A DNA stretch of 64,000 nt from Pontivivens ytuae (GCF_015679265.1 NZ_CP064942.1:2016001-2080000); one strand, 5' to 3'; positions 16,922 to 26,451 are shown, counted from the stretch's first letter. Notes: generated by a model from the sequence alone, not told the origin. Numbers and translations: made by a program.

Positions 16922-17775
16922 CCACAGAGGAGCTTCGTCAGGCCGTCCTTCACACACGCCAGAAGCTTGCCACGTCTGAGCGGCGGACCTGCCGGGTGAT
17001 TGGCCTGGCGCGGAGCTCCCTGCAATATCAGCCAACACAGAGAGACGATGATGCGCTACGGTTGGCTCTGATCCGGTTGGCGAAGCAGTACGGGCGATAT
17101 GGCTACCGCAAGATCACGGAGCTGCTTCACATGGAAGGCTGGCGGGTCAATCACAAGAAGGTCGAGCGGCTCTGGCGTGAGGAAGGATTGCAGCTTCCGC
17201 AGCGGCACAAAAAGCGCAAGCGGCTCTACCACAAGGGCAGCTCGATCATCCGGCTTCGGCCCACGCACCCGAACCATGTTTGGGCAATAGACTTCGTGCA
17301 TGACAAGCTCAGCAATGGGCGCAGTTACAAGATGCTGACGGTTCTCGACGAGTTCACGCGGCAGGCCTTGGCTGTTGTGGTCCGCACCAAGATGGGTGCC
17401 GACGAAGTTCTCGAAGCACTCTATCCGCTCCTGCTGCGCCACGGTTCCCCGGAGTATATCCGGTCCGATAACGGACCCGAGTTCGCAGCAGAGGCGATGC
17501 AGGGCTGGCTTCGGCGTGTTGGGATCAAGCCCATCCGCATCTACCCAGGATCACCCTGGGAGAACGGATACAACGAGCGCTTCAATGGGACATTACGGCG
17601 AGAGGTTCTCAATGCGGAGTGGTTCACGACGACCAAGCAAGCTCAGATCGTCATCAATCACTGGCTCAGGCAGTACAATCACACCCGACCGCATCAGGCA
17701 CTCAACATGCGCCCACCCGTTCCTGAAACAATATTAGAGAAACCCCTGATCAGTGGCCCAGACACAGGGGGCTAG
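16726..17775 (+). CDS. IS3-family transposase OrfB (copy 2)
   Basis: The -1 frame partner of orfA, with an intact DDE core (WAIDFVHD, RSDNGPEF, NGYNERFNG). It is probably expressed as an OrfAB fusion through frameshifting in the overlap before 16921. The protein is identical to the copy 1 OrfB, including the HTRPHQ variant. Confidence 0.88.
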   Translation: MPRRRDQRRDILQLAETVWRDGPVAAVGDEEFGERERPTEEDRRRARTGQAHTQGKPEPPKAQGLTTEELRQAVLHTRQKLATSERRTCRVIGLARSSLQYQPTQRDDDALRLALIRLAKQYGRYGYRKITELLHMEGWRVNHKKVERLWREEGLQLPQRHKKRKRLYHKGSSIIRLRPTHPNHVWAIDFVHDKLSNGRSYKMLTVLDEFTRQALAVVVRTKMGADEVLEALYPLLLRHGSPEYIRSDNGPEFAAEAMQGWLRRVGIKPIRIYPGSPWENGYNERFNGTLRREVLNAEWFTTTKQAQIVINHWLRQYNHTRPHQALNMRPPVPETILEKPLISGPDTGG

Positions 17776-17779
17776 ACAC

Positions 17780-18361
17780 TCTCGCGCCGTTGGAAAAAAC
17801 CCGTTCGAAGGGCGGAGCCAGTCTGAGCGGACCGAAGAGGTGTCGCTTCTGCCGGAAGACGAGGCACGCCGGTTGCCGCTGGATGAAATCATCGTCGTGG
17901 TGGATGCGCAGATGCCGGTGCGCGCGAAGCGGGTGGTGTATTTCGAGGATCCGTTCTTCAAGTCGATCCATGCCGCGCAGGAAGGCGAGCTTCCGTTTCC
18001 TGAGGGGCCCGTGCCGCCGATGGGAGAGCTGCCGTTGAGTGTAAGGGCGATGCCAACCGCGCCTCGCGGGCCCGGTCTGACCGAGCAGGATCTTGAGGCG
18101 CGAATGGGGATTGGCAAAAGGGATGCAGTCTTGCCTTTAGATGCCGGCCAAAGACCTGGCAGGAGAAGGGCGCGGGCGGCTGTTCTAGCAGAGGATCAGC
18201 GTCAATTCGAGATGGATTTTAATGCGCAAGCCGAATTGAGCGTCGAAGCTGTCGGTGCGGATGATGTGGCGCTCGTTGAAAATGCGCTTGGCGATCTCGA
18301 GCGGTTCGAGGGGGAGATTTCGGACGTGGGAACGATTCGCGAAAAAGTTGTTACTTCGTAA
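17780..18361 (+). pseudogene. virD4: C-terminal remnant of VirD4/TraG coupling protein
   Basis: The frame is open from the IS edge to a TAA at 18361 and encodes about 193 residues. The segment SLLPEDEARRLPLDEIIVVV, then PVRAKRVVYFEDPFF, is the end of the VirD4/TraG NTPase domain, where the last strands carry the advice-to-membrane pattern LP.DE.I and R.K...Y..D..F. The remaining tail is charged and low in conservation. The N-terminal membrane anchor and Walker motifs are gone, so the coupling protein is inactive. It is evidence that the region once carried a full conjugation system together with the virB genes at 25-32 kb. Confidence 0.7.
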
Positions 18362-18801
18362 ACGGTCGCTCGGAACGATTGCGGCGAGGGTCTGGAATGA
18401 GCCCAAAAAACCGGATACTGCAACGTGCACCAATGTGCGTTTGTCGGAGGGCAACCAACAATGAGCCGGAATCAAATCGCTTGAAGCCACAGGTTTGTAG
18501 GACAAGGCTTTTGGATCATATCAGGCCAGCGCAAGCAGGTTAAGCTGCGACATGGTCCTTGGGTTGAAGCAGCCAGTCATTGGTTGGTCAGAAAGGGTCA
18601 CCTAGTCCAAACGAACTGGGCTGCGTTAGACTACTCCGCTTTGATATGTGACCAGCGCTGCAAGAATTGCTGGTCATGCGGCGTACACTGAAGATGCGCA
18701 ACCTTGCTAGTCAGCTATGAACAGGATGCACTTGACAGGCATAGACAATCCATGTGGAACTTCGGGAAGGAATTGAACACATTAGGATTTTTTGACTAGT
18801 A
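18362..18801. other. Non-coding stretch upstream of novel operon
   Basis: 440 bp without a supported gene between the virD4 remnant and the PLP-enzyme gene. Base composition becomes AT-richer toward the right. A TTGACA lies near 18731 without a convincing -10 element, and TTAGGA precedes the next ATG by about 15 bp. It probably holds the promoter of the 18.8-24.8 kb operon. Confidence 0.4.
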
Positions 18802-20085
18802 ATGCAGTTACCAGATCGTAGCATCTCATCAACTTTGATACAGGCGATCTCGACCGGTGAGTTTGACCCGGAGTGCGATGAGACTGCATTGTTTTTCGAC
18901 CTAGATTGGCTAGATGAGCGACTGTCCAGTCTAAAGAGCGCTTTCCCAAGTGGAACTAACCATGCAATTGCAATAAAGGCAAATCCACTGCTGGGCGTTC
19001 TCAAAAGAATTGTTTCAAGAGGTTTTGGTCTGGAAGCAGCCACCTTGCCAGAGCTCCACTTAGCGGTTTCAGCTGGTTGCGAACCAAAGAAGATTGTTTT
19101 CGACTCACCTGCAAAAACGTCGCGGGACATCGAATATGCCTTGGATTTGGGATGTCACATCAACTGTGACTCAATAGAAGAGTTAGACCGCGTTGATAGA
19201 ATTATTAGAGCCAATGGGAATAACGGCGGCGCCACTTTTGGGCTTCGACTGAACCCACAAGTTGGCGCTGGTTCAATTGCAAGCACGAGTGTAGCAGACC
19301 AATACTCAAAATTTGCGGTGCCGGTTGGGATAGGTACTGAGAGAATAGTACAACTTTTTACCAACTACGAGTGGCTAACTGGAATCCACTGTCATATTGG
19401 CTCACAAGGGTGTTCACTGGAGATGTTAGTCGAAGGTGCCCAGGTCATATCGAAACTCGTTTTTGATATCGAAGAGTCTACGAACAGAAAGTTGATCCAC
19501 ATTGATATTGGCGGTGGACTGCCTGCTCAATATAAGTCTTCAAACTCCACTGCGTCGTTTTCGGACTACGCAAATGCACTCGAAGTTAATGTTGCCAACT
19601 TGTTAACTAATGGCCGAAGACTCATTACAGAATTTGGAAGACATGTCCACACAAACGCTGGGTGGATGGTTTCTCGAGTTGAGTATGTAAAGTCCGCAAC
19701 GAGCCCCAAAACCGCTATTATTCATGTCGGAGCAGACATGTTCTTGCGTGAGTGTTACCGACCGGACGATTGGTATCACGACATTATTGCATTGGATTCT
19801 TATGGATCCGAAAAAGATCATTCTTCTGGAGACGTTTATAATATTGCAGGCCCTTTGTGTTTTGCTGGGGACATAGTGGGCTACGATCGGAAATTACCGA
19901 GGCTAGTCGAAGGCGACCTCCTAGTCATCAAAGATGCTGGAGCCTATACCTTTAGTATGTGGTCACGATATAATAGTAGGCAGTTCCCCAAAATCTTTGG
20001 CTATTACAAAACCGATACCGGCACGGTTTTCGAGCAGTTAAGAAAAAAAGAAAGCATACCTGAAGTAATTGATTTTTGGAGCTAA
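18802..20085 (+). CDS. PLP-dependent decarboxylase-like protein (DAP/ornithine family)
   Basis: This 427-residue fold-type III PLP enzyme has the Schiff-base lysine Lys59 in AIKANP, HCHIGSQ for substrate and PLP contacts, the glycine loop DIGGGLP, EFGRHV, and a CFAGD segment in the place of the CESGD catalytic Cys loop of diaminopimelate decarboxylases. It should decarboxylate (or racemise) a basic or dicarboxylic amino acid. It is the first gene of a four-gene, AT-richer operon; the next ATG lies one base after its stop. The company it keeps (asparaginase- and racemase-like proteins plus a KAP NTPase) does not fit lysine biosynthesis, so a dedicated substrate is likely. Substrate unknown. 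Confidence 0.78.
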   Translation: MQLPDRSISSTLIQAISTGEFDPECDETALFFDLDWLDERLSSLKSAFPSGTNHAIAIKANPLLGVLKRIVSRGFGLEAATLPELHLAVSAGCEPKKIVFDSPAKTSRDIEYALDLGCHINCDSIEELDRVDRIIRANGNNGGATFGLRLNPQVGAGSIASTSVADQYSKFAVPVGIGTERIVQLFTNYEWLTGIHCHIGSQGCSLEMLVEGAQVISKLVFDIEESTNRKLIHIDIGGGLPAQYKSSNSTASFSDYANALEVNVANLLTNGRRLITEFGRHVHTNAGWMVSRVEYVKSATSPKTAIIHVGADMFLRECYRPDDWYHDIIALDSYGSEKDHSSGDVYNIAGPLCFAGDIVGYDRKLPRLVEGDLLVIKDAGAYTFSMWSRYNSRQFPKIFGYYKTDTGTVFEQLRKKESIPEVIDFWS

Positions 20086-20086
20086 A

Positions 20087-22168
20087 ATGGTTCTGGTCTA
20101 TGATGACTATGCTGAAGATGACCTCATAGGACATTCCTACGCTCGAGACGCACTCGCCGATCTCATTTCAAAGTCAGATAGTATCGGAAGTTCCTCCCTT
20201 ACGTTGGCCGTTTATGGAGATTGGGGAACGGGAAAAACAACGATCCTAAGACAAACTCAGCGCATTCTTGACGCGAACAAGTCCTTTATAACGGTGTGGT
20301 TCAATCCGTGGCAATTCAACCAAGATGACGAGATCATGTCAGCATTACTGTACACCATCTCTAGACGCTTTGCACAGCTAGCCGACACAGTTCAGGAGTC
20401 TGGCGCTCAGCCTGAGAGTTTCGAAGGCGTTGCCGAAAAACTCAAAGTTGCAGCACGTGCCATTCAGTACAAACCAAAAGTAAAGCTCGACATACCTCTT
20501 GTCGGCAAAGCCGAGTTTGACTTATCCCGCAAGAGCGCCTCATTCGACGAAAAGTCACTTAATGAACTCGCGACCGTTTTTGAGGACAGGATCGCTGATA
20601 CTTATTTCGATTTAGTCCGCCACCTCGAGCGCGCATGCGAAGCAACAGAGAAACGCATAATAGTGTTTATTGACGACTTGGACAGGTGCTCAGAACAGCA
20701 AACGATGCGCCTTCTCGAAGGGCTTAAGACACTATTGGATTTGCCGAAATTCGTCTTTGTTCTCGGTATGGCAAATCGAATAGTAGAAGCTGCCGTGAAA
20801 AGATCACTGAATCTGGACTCGGCTACCGAGCAAAGCATCGATAATAGATCAGAACAGCAGAATTACCTAGATAAGATTATCCAGTTCTCGTTCCACCTTC
20901 CAAGGCCTGACGTGCGGAAAGTGAAAGAGAACATAGTTGCCCCGCACCTAAAGGGCGCGGACAACATCAATGAACTTCTTGATATCATCATACAATCGGT
21001 CGGCGTGAACCCTAGATCACTGAAGAGGTTTTTGAACACTCTTCATTTCTCCAAGCTGCTCTTCCTTCAGCGAAAAGGCGACGAGGAGCTTGACTTCGAA
21101 TCACTGGTCCGCTCATCGTTATTGGCTCATAGCCTTCCAAATCTATTTCGAGAATTCCAAAAGTTTCCAATCGCATTGGTGGAAGTTTCCGCCTCGATTT
21201 CTGCAGAACATGATGCAGATGCGCAAGATGCTTCTGACATTGTTTATACGAGGAATGGTGCGATCAGTAGGCTTATCGATAATGAAATCGCCGTAAAATT
21301 GCATCAGATCTTGCGTCGGGGAAACGGAAAGACTGTCTTCAACAGTGTTTCGCAGGTAGAGGACTACGTGGCGTTGGCGCTAGATGCAATCGATGCGACT
21401 GGTCCGCATCAAATCCAAGCGAAGGAGGGGAATACACGAGTTTTGAAAGACGAGCGTTCTTTGAAGAGGTTTATCGAAGACTCCTTTGTCAGGTTTGTGT
21501 CTGGACAAGTAGACGTTCCAGTCGACAAGACATCTTTGACCATGGAAATTGAGGACGACTATGAACTCTTCGATGAGCCTGTTTCTCAAGCACTGTACGA
21601 GCGGGTAATCGGATTTAACCCGTCCAAGTTTGTCGATCCGGAAAAGCCGGTTGAGAATATTACATGGATCGAAGCAGTCGAGTTCTGCAACAAACTATCT
21701 ATACTTCTTGGTGTGGAGCCGTTCTACGATAATCTAGAATCTGGTCGACCCAAAGAGGTGATCTTTTCTGAGGGGGGCGTTGGTTTCCGTCTTCCAACGG
21801 AAGGTGAGTGGCTGAAAGCCTGCACTTACACAGACGAAGATCTCTCCGACCATCTTCATGAGATTGCATGGTACATCGACAACGCAGCAGCATCGACACA
21901 GAGGTTGGCCAGCCTCAGGCCAACCAACGAGGGAGTTCATGATCTCTTGGGCAACGTTTGGGAGTGGACAAACTCGAGCCCCAAATACGACAATGGAAAT
22001 GACGGTATAGGGAGCCACCTCACTACATCTGGCAGCCAAAGGGTTACTAAAGGAGCTGCGTGGACAAGCTTCGGGGGGCAGGTAAGCAGATCCGCACGCG
22101 GTGTGGTTTCTCCTTTGTCGTCTGAGAGCAATACCGGTTTTAGGATAGCAAGAACGTCGATAGGGTAA
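20087..22168 (+). CDS. KAP-family P-loop NTPase fused to FGE/SUMF1-like domain
   Basis: About 693 residues, started at ATG 20087 with GGAG upstream. The N-terminal 480 residues are a KAP NTPase: Walker A GDWGTGKTT at 44-52, the KAP hallmark VWFNPWQF near 70, and Walker B IIVFIDDLDRC near 195. No membrane helices are inserted, so this is a soluble KAP type. Residues about 505-690 form a formylglycine-generating-enzyme-like (C-type lectin-like) domain: ITWIEAVEFCNKL, FRLPTEGEWLKAC, DLLGNVWEWTNS and RVTKGAAW. FGE catalytic cysteines are absent from the C-terminal strand, so it is probably a binding domain. KAP NTPases recur in defence loci. I infer a sensor or scaffold for the surrounding amino-acid enzymes. 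Confidence 0.82.
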   Translation: MVLVYDDYAEDDLIGHSYARDALADLISKSDSIGSSSLTLAVYGDWGTGKTTILRQTQRILDANKSFITVWFNPWQFNQDDEIMSALLYTISRRFAQLADTVQESGAQPESFEGVAEKLKVAARAIQYKPKVKLDIPLVGKAEFDLSRKSASFDEKSLNELATVFEDRIADTYFDLVRHLERACEATEKRIIVFIDDLDRCSEQQTMRLLEGLKTLLDLPKFVFVLGMANRIVEAAVKRSLNLDSATEQSIDNRSEQQNYLDKIIQFSFHLPRPDVRKVKENIVAPHLKGADNINELLDIIIQSVGVNPRSLKRFLNTLHFSKLLFLQRKGDEELDFESLVRSSLLAHSLPNLFREFQKFPIALVEVSASISAEHDADAQDASDIVYTRNGAISRLIDNEIAVKLHQILRRGNGKTVFNSVSQVEDYVALALDAIDATGPHQIQAKEGNTRVLKDERSLKRFIEDSFVRFVSGQVDVPVDKTSLTMEIEDDYELFDEPVSQALYERVIGFNPSKFVDPEKPVENITWIEAVEFCNKLSILLGVEPFYDNLESGRPKEVIFSEGGVGFRLPTEGEWLKACTYTDEDLSDHLHEIAWYIDNAAASTQRLASLRPTNEGVHDLLGNVWEWTNSSPKYDNGNDGIGSHLTTSGSQRVTKGAAWTSFGGQVSRSARGVVSPLSSESNTGFRIARTSIG

Positions 22169-22172
22169 CAAA

Positions 22173-23294
22173 ATGGCTGAACATAAAACTCTTCTCATCT
22201 CCACTGGGGGCACGATCGCTGGAGAAGTTGCAAGCTCCAAGAAAATGGAAGGCTTTCAAGTTAAGAGAGCCGGCGAATTTCAAGAGATTCTCAGTGACAC
22301 GATAACTTACCTAGAGGAAACCGCCAAGATTGATCTCACGATTGACGCTGTCGCACCAATCGAAGTGGACAGTTCCAATATCAATCCCGCCCACTGGCAA
22401 CAACTCGTAGATATCGTGAAGGAAAAGTATGACGAGTACGATTCCTTCGTTATCACTCATGGCACAAATACTCTTGGATACACTTGCGCAGCTCTCTCCT
22501 TTGCAATTGAAAACCCAGGAAAACCTATTGTTCTAACCGGCTCCCAGGTTCCAATGGGTCAACCAGGTTCGGACGCAAAAAGCAATTTGGAAAACGCCTT
22601 TCGCGTAGCTACTTGGACGAGGGATCCTATTTATGGGGTCGTCGCTGTCTTTGGAAGCCACATTATCACGGGCACACGGGTAAAAAAGGATACAGAATTT
22701 GATTACGATGCATTTAAGACATTTAACGCGGGGAGTCTGGGTCGTATCGGGCGGATCATTGATATCAATAAACCGAACCTTGACAGGCACAACCGATACA
22801 AGGAAGATCAGTTCGATCTCAGACTGGCGAGGAGCAGCAAATCGCTCCAGATAACTAATGAGTTCGACACCAACATTATCTCTCTTACAGAGTTTCCAGG
22901 GATGGACCCTGCGATCATGCGGACGCTCGTTGAGCGACATCAGGTTTCTGGCTTCATTATCCGTGCTTTTGGAGCAGGAGACCTTAGCGAGACCTTTATC
23001 GAAACTCTGAACTTTTTGAAGACCAGCCGAGTGCCCGTGGTTGTTACTACGCAGGCGCCGAATGGCAATGCTACGCTACAAGTCAATGAGCCGGGTCAGT
23101 ATCTGGCCGAACACAAGCTTGTGATTCCAGCATATGACATGAGCCATGAGTCTCAGGTCGCGAAGCTCTCTTGGCTTCTACCTCGTGTTAAGCGAGGCGA
23201 TATTCAATTCGAACAGCTTCCTAAGGAGATGATGCGCGATTACCGTGGTGAAATTCAAGTCATCCACGAAGAAGATATTGGTGAGCTGATTTAG
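22173..23294 (+). CDS. Asparaginase-like amidohydrolase with altered active site
   Basis: This 373-residue protein matches type I/II L-asparaginases and GatD-like proteins. The first catalytic Thr lies in TGGTIAGE (Thr14) and the second motif reads HGTNTL at residues 96-101, followed by LTGSQVPMGQPGSDAKSNL. The usual HGTDT aspartate is Asn99 here, a change at the residue that helps activate the nucleophile, so activity or specificity may differ. It starts 4 bp after the KAP gene and shares one base with the next gene. Beyond asparagine hydrolysis, a role on an aspartyl-derived ligand or on tRNA-bound substrate is conceivable; that is inference. Confidence 0.8.
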   Translation: MAEHKTLLISTGGTIAGEVASSKKMEGFQVKRAGEFQEILSDTITYLEETAKIDLTIDAVAPIEVDSSNINPAHWQQLVDIVKEKYDEYDSFVITHGTNTLGYTCAALSFAIENPGKPIVLTGSQVPMGQPGSDAKSNLENAFRVATWTRDPIYGVVAVFGSHIITGTRVKKDTEFDYDAFKTFNAGSLGRIGRIIDINKPNLDRHNRYKEDQFDLRLARSSKSLQITNEFDTNIISLTEFPGMDPAIMRTLVERHQVSGFIIRAFGAGDLSETFIETLNFLKTSRVPVVVTTQAPNGNATLQVNEPGQYLAEHKLVIPAYDMSHESQVAKLSWLLPRVKRGDIQFEQLPKEMMRDYRGEIQVIHEEDIGELI

Positions 23295-24796
23295 TGTTGG
23301 AAACACTGAACGAGGTTACTACTTCGCGCCTTGAGCAGACAGGCGCATGGTATGTGGTTAGGAAAAACAAGCTGAAAAAGAATGGCGAGCCTATGGAGGC
23401 TCGGAGTTGTAGACAAGCAGTGAAAGTGCGCGATCGGCTCGGATCTGGCGAGACCGGAGGGGTCCCCTTGTGGTCCGAGTTGAAGTCCGAAGTAGGCGTT
23501 GCCGAATGCGAGGTATCTGGAACTCGCCGATACTATGCATGCCATACGCGAGCAAATACCATTTTGAATCGAGAGCGGTTGGCTGAAGCGCTAGAGTTAG
23601 ATCCACAGAATTGTAGTTTCAGCAGGATCATCGACGAAGACGGTGATGATAAGGACGAAATAGACTTCTTTGGATTGGTCAATCCACTTAACGTTGATCA
23701 GATTATGAAAATAGTTGGGCTTGATTGTACTACTGATGAGATATGGCAGCTCATAGATGATTCTGTGTTTTGGGAAGAAGGATATCCGAACACACTTGTT
23801 ACCAATTGTGGTAGAAGAGACATGGCTCTGGAGATGTTCTCATCTGGGCTGTTCCGAAGCCTAACTAAGTACTTTCCTAGAACAAAAAGGGGATCATTTT
23901 CGGACTTCGACCCTATTTGGCTTGGGAAAAGTGGGAATTTTGTAAAGAAGGAGTGGCTTAACTTTCCTCCACCCAAAGCGCCAAAAATTGGAGTACTTAC
24001 AGGAAATTCGCCTGAGTCTGGAATCACCCTCGTGAATGAGTTTTTTCAAGAGTTTCGCAAGATATTCGAGGCCAATGCTACGGATGTAACGATGCCTGAG
24101 ATACACATGCACTCGGCACCGTCAATGGGCCTTACGATGGAGTTGATTGAAAGGGAGGAGAGAGTCTGGACCCTCATCGAACAGGACCTAAGACAGCTAC
24201 TAGAAGCAGGCTGTAAAATTCTTACGATACCATGCAATACAACTATCTATTTTTCGGATAAGATTAGATCGCTTTGTTCGAGCTACGATGCAGAGTTTGT
24301 TTCCATCGCAGAGGCATGTCTGCCCGTACTTGAGCGCGTTGGTGATACAGAAGTTGGCCTGATCGGAATCGCACCCGTAGTAGATTTTGATCGCGGCTTT
24401 AGTGGATACGACACGGAATTGTCACCTAAGGGTTACAGGATACTGCCGTGCAATGGTGAAGCACTCGCCTGGGAAGTGAAAAATAGAGGCGACAACATCA
24501 GAAAATTCAATCAGCCATACCAGTCCTTCGAAAAGCTGGTAAGTAAGCAATTTGATTCAGTCAGAACGATCATATTAGCTCTTACTGAAGTATCTCTCGT
24601 TTATCGAGAGAACGTTAAGCGAGCGCACAAGAAGTTTCCTGAGACGGTATTCGTCGATCCATTGTTAGAACTCTCAAAGTATCTTCTCTTTCGATATCTC
24701 TCTACTGGGTTGCGCGAGTCAAAGGTGTGTGCGCTTCCAAGAGACTTTGAGATCGATAACGAGATCCAAGAGCTTATCTTTGAAGATCCGGCATAG
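23294..24796 (+). CDS. Aspartate/glutamate racemase-like domain with N-terminal YbaK-like extension
   Basis: This 500-residue protein starts at a GTG sharing a base with the asparaginase stop. Residues about 235-490 are an Asp/Glu racemase superfamily domain: IGVLTGNSPESG, IPCNTTIYF with the first catalytic Cys314, and LALTEVSLV, where the second Cys is Leu430. Loss of one of the two cysteines points to a one-base lyase, decarboxylase or isomerase rather than a normal racemase. The first 230 residues include FFGLVNPLN and GYPNTLVTNCGRRDMALEM, which resemble the YbaK/ProX aminoacyl-tRNA deacylase fold; this is tentative. With the other three genes it forms an operon centred on acidic amino acids. 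Confidence 0.75.
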   Translation: MLETLNEVTTSRLEQTGAWYVVRKNKLKKNGEPMEARSCRQAVKVRDRLGSGETGGVPLWSELKSEVGVAECEVSGTRRYYACHTRANTILNRERLAEALELDPQNCSFSRIIDEDGDDKDEIDFFGLVNPLNVDQIMKIVGLDCTTDEIWQLIDDSVFWEEGYPNTLVTNCGRRDMALEMFSSGLFRSLTKYFPRTKRGSFSDFDPIWLGKSGNFVKKEWLNFPPPKAPKIGVLTGNSPESGITLVNEFFQEFRKIFEANATDVTMPEIHMHSAPSMGLTMELIEREERVWTLIEQDLRQLLEAGCKILTIPCNTTIYFSDKIRSLCSSYDAEFVSIAEACLPVLERVGDTEVGLIGIAPVVDFDRGFSGYDTELSPKGYRILPCNGEALAWEVKNRGDNIRKFNQPYQSFEKLVSKQFDSVRTIILALTEVSLVYRENVKRAHKKFPETVFVDPLLELSKYLLFRYLSTGLRESKVCALPRDFEIDNEIQELIFEDPA

Positions 24797-24958
24797 GCTC
24801 AGCTTCGCAATACGGAATTCAAGGCGATGCCAACAAAATAATCCTTAGCCGCATTCGTCAGGCCGAAAGCTGAAGTTGGGCAGGGTAACGCCGACAGCGG
24901 CTTTGCCCGTCAAGCCGCCAGTCCCCGTGAAAGGATCCAAGTCAGCTTCAGCGAAATT

Positions 24959-26038
24959 CTATCGTCTTCCCAGCCGCCCAAGCCGTGCCAACTGCGCGAG
25001 CATTTGAGCACCTGTCCCAGTCGAGGCGCCGCCCGGACTTACCGGCGTATTCTCATTCAAACCTCGCCGCTGTGGCATCTGCTGTACGCCAAAGAACTGC
25101 CGCGCCCGCAGCGCTGCATATTCGGCCCCGGTAGCCCCTCCAATTAGGTAGCGATTGTAAGCTTGTTGGCTTCCACCAAGCGCCCGGCCAAAGCTGTACG
25201 CCCCTCCAAGACCACCTGACAGAGCGGGCATCATGATGTTTCCGGAGATTGCCCGCACAATGAACGGGGTCGCGATGATGAAACCCTTGGCCATGAGGAC
25301 CATCATGAAGAACGGAATGAGAGCGCCGATGTTGGACGCCCCTACCGGATCACCCAGTTCACCGATGAGCGCGGTGGAGACGTCCGTGATCGTCGCGAAG
25401 ACCCCTGCCACGACGATCGGGTAGATCGCAAATGAGACGAGCGCAGATAGCCAACGCGCGAAGTAATCCTTCGTCACCTCGAAGAGCGTCAGAAAGATCA
25501 TCACCGGAGCTATGCCGATCAGCAACGCGATCATGAGCCGGGAAGCAACGAGGATGAACGCGGCAAGACCGCCAAGGATCGACAGCAGCAACACACCAAG
25601 CACATCAAGAAGAGCCCCCGCCATCCATTGAAGCTCTGAGCCTGCTGCGTTGAGATAGTCTCCAAGTTCGGCGATCAGTCGGTCGAACTCTTCCGCAAAG
25701 GTTCCGGAGGGACCAGGCGTGCCGCCACCCACAGATGCCACCAGCGATCCGGCAATGCTGTCGATGCCGTTTAGGATGGCCGAGGAGAGCGCGTTGAACT
25801 GCACCCAATTGGTCGCGAATATCCCGATCAGCCCAACTTTCACCGCCAGCCAGAAGGCCGTTCGTCCGTCCATCGCGCGATATTGGTAGATCATGTTGAT
25901 GCAGACGAGCGCGAAGACGAGAGTGGCCCCTAGCGCGAGGATGGTCCCGACTGTTGCCGCGACTGCGCCGAACTGCGTCTCAGCGGCTGAGTCCAGATAG
26001 CTCTGGGAGGTTTCGACGAAGTAGGTGACGACGCTCAT
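24959..26038 (-). CDS. virB6: T4SS inner-membrane protein VirB6
   Basis: This 359-residue protein has at least five hydrophobic segments and a periplasmic loop around residues 90-150, matching the VirB6/TrbL family that forms part of the inner-membrane translocation channel. The C-terminal Gly/Arg-rich tail is cytoplasmic in character. It is the last gene of the - strand virB operon and follows a small secreted protein gene by 8 bp. The frame is intact, but its usual partners VirB8 and VirB9 are missing. Confidence 0.85.
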   Translation of the reverse strand: MSVVTYFVETSQSYLDSAAETQFGAVAATVGTILALGATLVFALVCINMIYQYRAMDGRTAFWLAVKVGLIGIFATNWVQFNALSSAILNGIDSIAGSLVASVGGGTPGPSGTFAEEFDRLIAELGDYLNAAGSELQWMAGALLDVLGVLLLSILGGLAAFILVASRLMIALLIGIAPVMIFLTLFEVTKDYFARWLSALVSFAIYPIVVAGVFATITDVSTALIGELGDPVGASNIGALIPFFMMVLMAKGFIIATPFIVRAISGNIMMPALSGGLGGAYSFGRALGGSQQAYNRYLIGGATGAEYAALRARQFFGVQQMPQRRGLNENTPVSPGGASTGTGAQMLAQLARLGRLGRR

Positions 26039-26046
26039 GAACTACC

Positions 26047-26451
26047 TCACCAGTTACCAGCATCTTCGCAGATCGCCATCGCCTCTGGCCGGGCCGCGCT
26101 GGAACGACGATTGAACTCGTCTGAGGCCTCAAGCATTTCCCATCGTTCGGCATCGGCGAACCGTTCAAAGAATACAGCCTCTGCGGCGTCCCAAGAGGGG
26201 AAACGCGTGTCACAATCGCAGTTGCTTTCCTCAACGACGCGCTCGAGGTTCTGCGCGCTGTAGATGTCTTGCACCAGAACACGCTTGTACGCCTCGCGGA
26301 GGGCGATGTTTTGCATCCAATCCGGTTCGGCGGGTCGGTCAGCGCAGACATTGGGCGCGTTCTCTAGGCTTGGAACCAGATCGCGTTCGGTGAGGGCGGG
26401 GAGTGCGAGGAAGGCAGCCAGAGTGGCCAGTAGGACACTACGCTTACTCAT
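26047..26451 (-). CDS. Secreted T4SS-associated protein of unknown function
   Basis: This 134-residue protein has a signal peptide (MSKRSVLLATLAAFLALPAL) and four cysteines, including NCDCD and CED, suggesting disulfides in the periplasm. It is predicted helical (YKRVLVQDIYSAQNLERVVE). It lies between virB11/DUF4177 and virB6 with overlaps and short gaps, the place where some T4SS operons hold a VirB5-like or lipoprotein gene, but it does not clearly match either. Its function is unknown; a structural role in the T4SS periplasmic part is inferred from context. Confidence 0.7.
   Translation of the reverse strand: MSKRSVLLATLAAFLALPALTERDLVPSLENAPNVCADRPAEPDWMQNIALREAYKRVLVQDIYSAQNLERVVEESNCDCDTRFPSWDAAEAVFFERFADAERWEMLEASDEFNRRSSAARPEAMAICEDAGNW

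Larger units (their letters stand above)
16579..17778 (+). mobile_element. IS3-family (IS407-like) element, copy 2
   Basis: A 1200-bp copy in the opposite orientation to copy 1, with both ends and both open frames intact. The flanks GTTG and CTCT do not match, and they do not match copy 1 flanks in any simple inversion scheme. On its left it truncates a plasmid helicase-like gene, and on its right it abuts the 3' part of a virD4 gene. Confidence 0.93.

Noticed and set aside
24797..24958. In-frame open stretch after the virB6 stop (DPFTGTGGLTG and following) resembling a DNA methylase motif
   Set aside because: Only 36 codons, no start codon or ribosome-binding site, and the similarity is short. 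It may be decayed sequence.
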